From: Candidatus Yonathbacteria bacterium CG17_big_fil_post_rev_8_21_14_2_50_43_9
GTDB lineage: Bacteria; Patescibacteriota; Minisyncoccia; Phycocordibacterales; UBA1550
Direction of reading: 5' to 3'
NCBI GenBank assembly: GCA_002771015.1
Contig: PCUO01000035.1
Location: forward strand, 1 to 16,956
DNA: 16,956 bases
This document shows, piece after piece, positions 11,949 to 16,956 of this stretch. Under the pieces are notes generated by a model, which had not been told where the DNA came from, ran no database searches, and worked only from the letters and a program-made list of their open reading frames with translations. Position numbers and translations under genes: made by a program. Each line of letters begins with the position of its first letter. Positions within the stretch are counted from its first letter, which is position 1.

Positions 11949-13220
11949 ATGAGAATTCTAGCTATCGAGACAAGCTGTGACGAAACAGGTATTGCCATCG
12001 TAGAGGCGCGCCTTGCCTCTGGCACCACAAAAAGCATCAAGGTTCTGGCAAATAAACTTATCTCACAAGCAGAGCTTCATGCGCAGTTTGGCGGGGTATT
12101 TCCTGCTATCGCGCGTCGCGAGCACGCGAAAGACATTGTGCCTCTTCTTACGCATGCGTTAAAGGAAGCTAGGCTCGTAAAAAAATTGAAACACGCGCGA
12201 GTGCTTACAAAAAAGGAACACGCTGTACTATCAAAAATCTTTCATAAAGAACCAGAGCTTTTTGAAATCTTTAAAGGCGAGCTTCTAGCAGTAAAAATTC
12301 CTGCGATTGATGCTATTGCGGTAACATCTGGCCCAGGGTTGGAGCCGGCGCTCTGGGTTGGTATCAACACCGCTAAAGCACTCGGCACGCTCTGGGATGT
12401 ACCTGTTATTCCAGTGAACCATATGGAGGGGCATATCATAGCTGCGCTCCTCATTCACCAGAATGACTTACGTGTAACAACTAACAACAAACAACCTAAC
12501 ACCTACAACCTAACACCTGTACATTATCCTGCACTTGCGCTCCTAATTTCTGGTGGACACACTGAGCTCGTTTTGATGCCGAGCAAAGGCAAGTACAAAA
12601 TGCTTGGTCAAACACGCGACGATGCCGTTGGCGAGGCATTTGATAAAGTCGCGCGTATGCTCGGGCTTGCATATCCGGGCGGTCCCGAGATTTCCAAACT
12701 TGCGGAGAAGGCGGAAAGCGCAGTTTACGTCCAAGACGCGAATTTACTAATTCGAAAACTTTTCACACCACTCCCCCGCCCTATGCTCAAGTCAGGAGAT
12801 TTTGATTTTTCATTTTCAGGATTAAAGACTTCCGTGCTTTACTCAATCAAAAAGTTTGAAACTCTGACCGACAAAGACCGTGAACTCATTGCAAAGGATT
12901 TTGAAGACTCGGTCACAGAGGTCCTCGTAGCAAAAACTCTTACCGCGGGGAAAAAATATAATGTGAAGGAAATTATTTTAGGTGGAGGTGTCACCGCCAA
13001 CAAAAAAATCCGCAAAGTATTCGCGGAAAAAGTTACGCAAGAAATGCCAGGCACGAAGCTCTTTATTCCCGATATACTCCTCTCTGGAGACAACGGGCTC
13101 ATGGTTGGTGTCGCTGGCCTACTCCGCTCAAAACCCAAAAAAAATATTGTTGCAAACGGCACCCTCAAGCTCGCAAAGTCTGTAAGCCCGACTCTCGCAG
13201 AACTTCGAAAAAGGAAATAA
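11949..13220 (+). CDS. tsaD: tRNA N6-adenosine threonylcarbamoyltransferase TsaD
   Basis: TsaD is the catalytic subunit that transfers threonylcarbamoyl to A37 of ANN-decoding tRNAs, working with TsaB, TsaC and TsaE. Motifs: AIETSCDETGIAIV (5-18), FPAIARREHA, the metal site NHMEGH (H158, H162), ALLISGGHTELVLM, DDAVGEAFDKVARMLGLAYP, FSFSGLKTSV, GGGVTANKKIR and SGDNGLMVGVAG. At 423 residues it is about 85 longer than E. coli TsaD. One insert is a Lys-rich helical stretch at about 75-113; another (about 170-193) is encoded by an AC-rich tract with a 14-bp tandem duplication. These extras lie between conserved motifs, so the enzyme is probably active. The next gene, valS, follows by about 20 bases. 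Confidence 0.95.
   Translation: MRILAIETSCDETGIAIVEARLASGTTKSIKVLANKLISQAELHAQFGGVFPAIARREHAKDIVPLLTHALKEARLVKKLKHARVLTKKEHAVLSKIFHKEPELFEIFKGELLAVKIPAIDAIAVTSGPGLEPALWVGINTAKALGTLWDVPVIPVNHMEGHIIAALLIHQNDLRVTTNNKQPNTYNLTPVHYPALALLISGGHTELVLMPSKGKYKMLGQTRDDAVGEAFDKVARMLGLAYPGGPEISKLAEKAESAVYVQDANLLIRKLFTPLPRPMLKSGDFDFSFSGLKTSVLYSIKKFETLTDKDRELIAKDFEDSVTEVLVAKTLTAGKKYNVKEIILGGGVTANKKIRKVFAEKVTQEMPGTKLFIPDILLSGDNGLMVGVAGLLRSKPKKNIVANGTLKLAKSVSPTLAELRKRK
12491..12518 (+). repeat. Tandem 14-bp duplication in an AC-rich tract inside tsaD
   Basis: ACAACCTAACACCT occurs twice in a row (12491-12504 and 12505-12518), within an AC-rich tract from about 12477. Because 14 is not a multiple of three, gain or loss of one unit would shift the tsaD frame. 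Confidence 0.75.
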
Positions 13221-13232
13221 TTGTGGTAAAAT
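13204..13232 (+). promoter_or_regulatory. Possible valS promoter
   Basis: TTCGAA (13204-13209), a 17-base spacer and TAAAAT (13227-13232). The -10 ends 10 bases before ATG 13242. The -35 match is weak. Confidence 0.3.
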
Positions 13233-13241
13233 ATGCCAATT

Positions 13242-15413
13242 ATGGCTGAGAAGCAAGAAAAACTGCCTGAGAAATTAACTAAACCGTACGAGCCGGCAAA
13301 CACCGAGCCTCGCATCTACAAGCTCTGGGAAGAGAGTGGCTTTTTCAATCCAGACAATCTACCCTGTTCTAAAGAACACAAACTAGAAACTACCAACTTC
13401 TGCATTATCATGCCTCCGCCAAACGCGAATGGCAGGCTCCACGCAGGGCATGGACTTACAATTGCTCTTGAAGATATAATGATTCGCTACCAGCGTATGA
13501 ATGGCAAAAAAGCGCTCTGGGTGCCGGGCGCCGACCATGCAGGGTTTGAGACACAAGTAGTGTATGAAAAGAAACTTGAAAAAGAAGGTCGCTCGCGTTT
13601 CAAAATGGACCGCAAAGAACTCTATGATGAGATTATGGCGTTTACGCTTGAAAGTAAAAAACACATGGAGTCTGATGTAAAAGCTCTAGGCGCATCGTGC
13701 GACTGGTCGCGCGAGAAATTTACTCTTGACACGAGTGTCGTCGCAGAAGTGCAGGAAACTTTTCGCAAACTCTACCGCGACGGGCTCGTATATCGCGGAT
13801 ACCGCACTGTAAACTGGTGTACAAAACACCAGACTTCCCTCTCTGACGTTGAAACTGAAAATGTGGAAAAGAGTGACAAGCTCTACTACATCAAGTATGG
13901 CCCATTTACAGTTGCGACTGTTCGCCCCGAAACCATTTTTGGTGACGTTGCTGTTGCTGTAAACCCAAATGATGAGAGATACAAAAAATTTATCGGACAA
14001 ACTATTGAGGTACAGCATCCTGCAAATAAATTGTCACTTATTATTATCGGCGACAAAGAAGTTGACCCAGAGTTTGGTACTGGCGCGCTAAAGATTACTC
14101 CCGCGCACGATCACAATGACTTCAGAATGTCAGAGACTCACAAACTTCCGCGAGTAGAGGTTATTGACCAATTTGGTAAGCTCAACGAAAAAGCCGGCAA
14201 GTATGCGGGTATGAAAATTCTTGAAGCGCGCACGAAAGTGGTTGAGGATTTGCAGACACTCGGACTCATTGTGAAAATTGAGGACTACGTTCACGCGGTT
14301 CCTACTTGCTACAAGTGTGGTACAACTATTGAACCGCGCGTGATGCCTCAGTGGTTTGTAAAAATGGCTCCTCTAGCAAAACTCGCTGGAGACGCTGTAC
14401 GTGACGGAAAAATAAAATTCATTCCCGATAATTTTGAGAAAATATTTTTGTACTGGATGGACAACACAATGGACTGGAATATTTCGCGCCAGATTGTGTG
14501 GGGTATTCAAATCCCCGCGCTAATTTGCGCGCATTGTAACGCAGGCGCTCTGGACACTGAACACAAAGAAGGAAGCTCGTGCCCTACTTGTGGCAAACCT
14601 CTAACCACTGAGACTGACACTTTTGATACTTGGTTTTCATCTGGCCAATGGCCACTTTTGGCCCTAGGGTACCCAGAGGAAGCAGATTTGGGCTTCTACC
14701 CAACAAATGTAATGGAAACTGGCAAAGATCTAATTTTCAAATGGATACCGCGTATGGTCATTTTTGGGCTTTATCTCACCAAGGAAGTGCCTTTCCATAC
14801 TGTGTACCTACACGGCATGGTGAACGACAAGCACGGCAAAAAAATGTCAAAAAGCAAGGGGAATGTGGTCTCCCCCATTGAACTCACCGACAAGTACGGC
14901 GCAGACGCGCTCCGTATCGGGCTCGTCATCGGCAACACTCCTGGTAGCGACCTCGCGCTCGCGGAAGACAAAATAAAAGGCTACAAACATTTTTGTAATA
15001 AAATATGGAACGCAACACGTTTTGTTTTGACCAACGTTGGCTATACCACATTAGACACTCCGAAACCCGCAATCATCCAACGTGATGAAGAAATTTTGAA
15101 AGAATTCAACACAGCAATCGCAAGCATCACATCGCACTACGAAAACTTTCGCTTCCATCTTGCGGGTGAGGAACTCTATCATTATTTCTGGGATACATTT
15201 GCGGATGTGATCATTGAAGAAATGAAACCGAGGGTTATGAGTAATGATGAAGCGTCAAGAATATCCGCGCAGTGGCTCCTTCTAAACATTCTCGCGACAA
15301 ATATTAAAATGTTGCATCCGTTTATACCATTCATCACCGAAGAAATTTGGAGTATACTACCTAGAGAAGGTAAAACACTTCTCATTGTGGAGCCATGGCC
15401 GAAACCATTTTAA
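13242..15413 (+). CDS. valS: Valyl-tRNA synthetase, short form
   Basis: Class I synthetase that charges tRNA-Val. The HIGH-type motif is PPPNANGRLHAGHGL (HAGH near residue 66), the editing domain contains TVRPETIFGDVAVAVNP, a zinc-ribbon-like pair CAHC...CPTC precedes DTFDTWFSSGQWP, and the KMSKS signature is at 534-538 (GKKMSKSKGN). The protein is 723 residues against about 880-950 in most bacteria: it ends after a short anticodon-binding domain with IVEPWPKPF and lacks the C-terminal coiled-coil tRNA arm, as is usual in CPR genomes. ATG 13242 (MAEKQEK) is preferred to ATG 13233, which touches a TAAAAT box directly; 13233 would add three residues. The stop overlaps the next gene by 19 bases. 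Confidence 0.95.
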   Translation: MAEKQEKLPEKLTKPYEPANTEPRIYKLWEESGFFNPDNLPCSKEHKLETTNFCIIMPPPNANGRLHAGHGLTIALEDIMIRYQRMNGKKALWVPGADHAGFETQVVYEKKLEKEGRSRFKMDRKELYDEIMAFTLESKKHMESDVKALGASCDWSREKFTLDTSVVAEVQETFRKLYRDGLVYRGYRTVNWCTKHQTSLSDVETENVEKSDKLYYIKYGPFTVATVRPETIFGDVAVAVNPNDERYKKFIGQTIEVQHPANKLSLIIIGDKEVDPEFGTGALKITPAHDHNDFRMSETHKLPRVEVIDQFGKLNEKAGKYAGMKILEARTKVVEDLQTLGLIVKIEDYVHAVPTCYKCGTTIEPRVMPQWFVKMAPLAKLAGDAVRDGKIKFIPDNFEKIFLYWMDNTMDWNISRQIVWGIQIPALICAHCNAGALDTEHKEGSSCPTCGKPLTTETDTFDTWFSSGQWPLLALGYPEEADLGFYPTNVMETGKDLIFKWIPRMVIFGLYLTKEVPFHTVYLHGMVNDKHGKKMSKSKGNVVSPIELTDKYGADALRIGLVIGNTPGSDLALAEDKIKGYKHFCNKIWNATRFVLTNVGYTTLDTPKPAIIQRDEEILKEFNTAIASITSHYENFRFHLAGEELYHYFWDTFADVIIEEMKPRVMSNDEASRISAQWLLLNILATNIKMLHPFIPFITEEIWSILPREGKTLLIVEPWPKPF

Positions 15414-16159
15414 CTTGGAAACCAGCATTCATTGCAATCGCAGGGGGGATCCTCCCATCGCTCGTGTGGCTTTGGTTTTGGCTTAGACACGACAGGCACG
15501 CGCCTGAGCCGACAGGGCTCATTGCTCTTTCGTTTTTTGCGGGAATGGCGATCGTATATTTTGTACTCCCTTTACAAAAACTTGTATTGATATCTATTGA
15601 CACAATAATGAACATCGTTGGTATTATTTCGGTCAAACTAACCGCGCTACAACTAAATGAACAAACAGTACGCATAACTCTCTGGGCTTTTATAGAAGAA
15701 TTTGCAAAGTATGTCACTGTATTTCTCATTGCTTTTAAGAGTAAGTTCTTTGATGAGCCAATGGACGCAGTGATTTATCTCATCACAGCTGCGCTAGGCT
15801 TTGCTGCAATGGAAAACGCCTTGTACATTTTCAAAGATATGGCTAATGGAGGGCTTATGGATATTTTGGGTAATGGAAATATGCGCTTTATAGGAGCGAC
15901 TATTGTTCATATCGTTTCTTCTGCTTTTGTAGGCATTGCTATAGCATTTTCATTCTACGCGCCAAAATACATTAAATTTATTGCCACCACCACCGGAATT
16001 ATTGTTGCAACACTCTTGCATGCATATTTTAATTTATCTATAATAGATGTAAGTGGAACAATGAAGACACTTATGGTATTTTCTCAATTTTGGGTAGCTA
16101 TCATTTGCATCATTGTGTTGCTTGCGCTAATAAAACGCATACAAAGACCAATCAATTAA
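15395..16159 (+). CDS. PrsW-family intramembrane metalloprotease
   Basis: PrsW proteases cut membrane substrates; in Bacillus the known one cleaves the anti-sigma factor RsiW. The 254-residue product has about seven or eight hydrophobic segments and the family motifs: HDRHAPEPTGL (32-42), the catalytic FIEEFAKY (E101, E102), GFAAMENALYI (135-145), H172 in VHIVSSAFVG and LLHAYFNLS (H209). No sigma or anti-sigma gene is nearby, so the substrate is unknown. It overlaps the end of valS (same strand, different frame) and so is likely translated from the same message. A small heat-shock gene follows 7 bases later, which fits a stress-related pair. Confidence 0.85.
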   Translation: MAETILTWKPAFIAIAGGILPSLVWLWFWLRHDRHAPEPTGLIALSFFAGMAIVYFVLPLQKLVLISIDTIMNIVGIISVKLTALQLNEQTVRITLWAFIEEFAKYVTVFLIAFKSKFFDEPMDAVIYLITAALGFAAMENALYIFKDMANGGLMDILGNGNMRFIGATIVHIVSSAFVGIAIAFSFYAPKYIKFIATTTGIIVATLLHAYFNLSIIDVSGTMKTLMVFSQFWVAIICIIVLLALIKRIQRPIN

Positions 16160-16166
16160 TTTATAT

Positions 16167-16631
16167 ATGAAACGATCATTTTTTGAACGACTTACAGGAA
16201 CTATCTCACTCAAGGATCGATCCTCAGACTTTGAGGAAGAGGTAACTATTGAGCAATCTCCGCAAGGGGCTTTTAGTCAATGGGAAGCAGAAGCTATGCC
16301 AGAAGGTGAGCTTGCGGTAGATGTTTACCAGACAAATGATTCCATTATTATTCAAGCAATGGTGGCAGGGGTGTCATCTGAAGACCTTTCAGTATCTGTT
16401 ACACGCGAAATGGTCACTATTAAGGGAAAACGTGAAGCTCAAAAGGGAATTTCTCCAGAAAACTATTTCTATCAAGAGCTTTATTGGGGCACATTTTCGC
16501 GCGTGATACTACTTCCATCTGAGGTTGAAACTGAGGAAGTCGAAGCAACGGAGAAACACGGGCTTCTCACAATTAAGCTTCCAAAAATAGACAAGGGCAG
16601 GAAACAGACGATTAAAATTAAGTCACTGTAG
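16167..16631 (+). CDS. Small heat-shock protein, Hsp20/alpha-crystallin family
   Basis: An ATP-independent holdase chaperone. The 154-residue product has a charged N-terminal arm with DRSSDFEEEVTIEQ, then an alpha-crystallin domain (about 48-145) with ELAVDVYQTNDSIIIQAMVA, GVSSEDLSVSV, VTIKGKRE, the FSRVILLPSEV segment and HGLLTIKLPK. The C-terminus IKIKSL carries an I-x-I motif used in oligomer assembly. It lies 7 bases after the PrsW-type gene and probably shares its transcript; TTATAT right before the ATG might give an extra promoter. Confidence 0.9.
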   Translation: MKRSFFERLTGTISLKDRSSDFEEEVTIEQSPQGAFSQWEAEAMPEGELAVDVYQTNDSIIIQAMVAGVSSEDLSVSVTREMVTIKGKREAQKGISPENYFYQELYWGTFSRVILLPSEVETEEVEATEKHGLLTIKLPKIDKGRKQTIKIKSL

Positions 16632-16684
16632 TGGGATGGATATTGAATTTAGAATGTATAATATTGAATGAGGAACAGATAGGT

Positions 16685-16712
16685 GTCATTGCGAGGTACA
16701 AAGCAATCCAGT
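16685..16712 (+). repeat. Partial second copy of the GTCATTGCGAG repeat
   Basis: GTCATTGCGAG (16685-16695) followed by GCAATCCAGT (16703-16712). The reverse complement of 694-722 has the same two blocks at nearly the same spacing. Only one end of the palindromic element is visible here. Confidence 0.65.
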
Positions 16713-16730
16713 TCAATAAACTGAAGAAGA

Positions 16731-16767
16731 TAAAAAAGAACCGTACAATTGTGCGGTTCTTTTTTTA
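16731..16767. terminator. Two-way intrinsic terminator between hsp20 and tRNA-Phe
   Basis: A stem of about 15-16 bp (AAAGAACCGTAC with GTGCGGTTCTTT, one G-T pair) around an AATT loop, with an A-run before and a T-run after. It sits between the plus-strand hsp20 gene and the minus-strand tRNA-Phe and suits both. Confidence 0.85.
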
Positions 16768-16803
16768 TGGTGCCGAGTATAATTATTTTTTTTCTCGTTA
16801 TTT

Positions 16804-16879
16804 TGGTGCCGAGGACCAGGGTTGAACTGGTGACCCCTCGCTCTTCAGGCGAATGCTCTACCAACTGAGCTACCTCGGC
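16804..16879 (-). tRNA. tRNA-Phe (anticodon GAA)
   Basis: A complete minus-strand cloverleaf: acceptor GCCGAGG/CCTCGGC, D-arm AGCTCAGTTGGTAGAGC, anticodon stem TTCGC/GCGAG (one T-G pair) with loop CTGAAGA, T-arm ACCAG/CTGGT with TTCAACC, discriminator A and an encoded CCA. The other tRNA genes in this window lack an encoded CCA. Confidence 0.93.
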
Positions 16880-16914
16880 AAATTATTTACTTTCAACTTA
16901 CTCCGCTCTAATAA

Positions 16915-16949
16915 CTGACATAGAAACTCTTAGGAGCCTACCATGTCAG
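16915..16949. repeat. Short inverted repeat at the window end
   Basis: CTGACAT (16915-16921) pairs with ATGTCAG (16943-16949). The final GCTACCTC matches bases 16869-16876 of tRNA-Phe, so another tRNA or a partial copy may begin here; the window ends too soon to tell. Confidence 0.3.
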
Positions 16950-16956
16950 CTACCTC

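Noticed and set aside
1..16956. CRISPR array, rRNA genes or a complete insertion sequence with transposase
   Set aside because: No regularly spaced repeats, rRNA signatures or transposase motifs were seen on either strand.

Overview
The window looks like a stretch of a small-genome Candidate Phyla Radiation bacterium, most likely of the Parcubacteria/Paceibacteria type. The evidence is a cut-down ValRS of about 724 residues without the C-terminal tRNA-arm coiled coil, a TsaD with extra insertions, a bS21 followed by YbeY, a stand-alone ftsA-ftsZ pair, a four-helix-bundle (23S rRNA intervening-sequence type) protein gene, and -10 boxes sitting 7-12 bases before start codons. TAA, TAG and TGA all end genes, so the standard genetic code applies. 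The lineage is inferred from gene content, not from a marker search.

Layout: (i) 1-1414: a minus-strand uracil phosphoribosyltransferase gene broken by a one-base change in a poly-A tract, a palindromic GTCATTGCGAG repeat, and a second phosphoribosyltransferase gene with an in-frame TAA inside its PRPP loop. (ii) 1428-4817: rpsU-ybeY, a large inverted repeat, ftsA, a strong terminator and ftsZ. (iii) 4853-6748: a four-helix-bundle protein pseudogene, a thioredoxin-reductase-like flavoprotein and a membrane protein. (iv) 6755-8681: prmC on the minus strand whose start is interrupted by an 81-bp palindromic element, tRNA-Val and tRNA-Ser (minus), tRNA-Glu (plus), and a non-coding stretch flanked by a 34-bp direct repeat of the tRNA-Glu 3' end. 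(v) 8682-11903: a complete quinol-type nitric oxide reductase gene, a 52-bp perfect palindrome, and three small membrane-protein genes. (vi) 11949-16879: tsaD, valS, a PrsW-type membrane protease, a small heat-shock protein and tRNA-Phe.

Most genes serve housekeeping tasks: translation (rpsU, ybeY, prmC, tsaD, valS, tRNAs), division (ftsA, ftsZ) and stress (hsp20, TrxR-like, PrsW). The nitric oxide reductase is the clear accessory gene: an energy- or detoxification-related membrane enzyme in a genome type usually thought to be fermentative, placed just downstream of a tRNA-Glu 3'-end duplication that looks like an integration scar.

The most notable signals are the 81-bp palindrome in prmC, whose removal restores an in-frame ATG exactly; the attachment-site-like 34-bp duplication next to norB; the series of apparently leaderless promoters; several large inverted repeats; and four gene lesions of different kinds in the first 8 kb.
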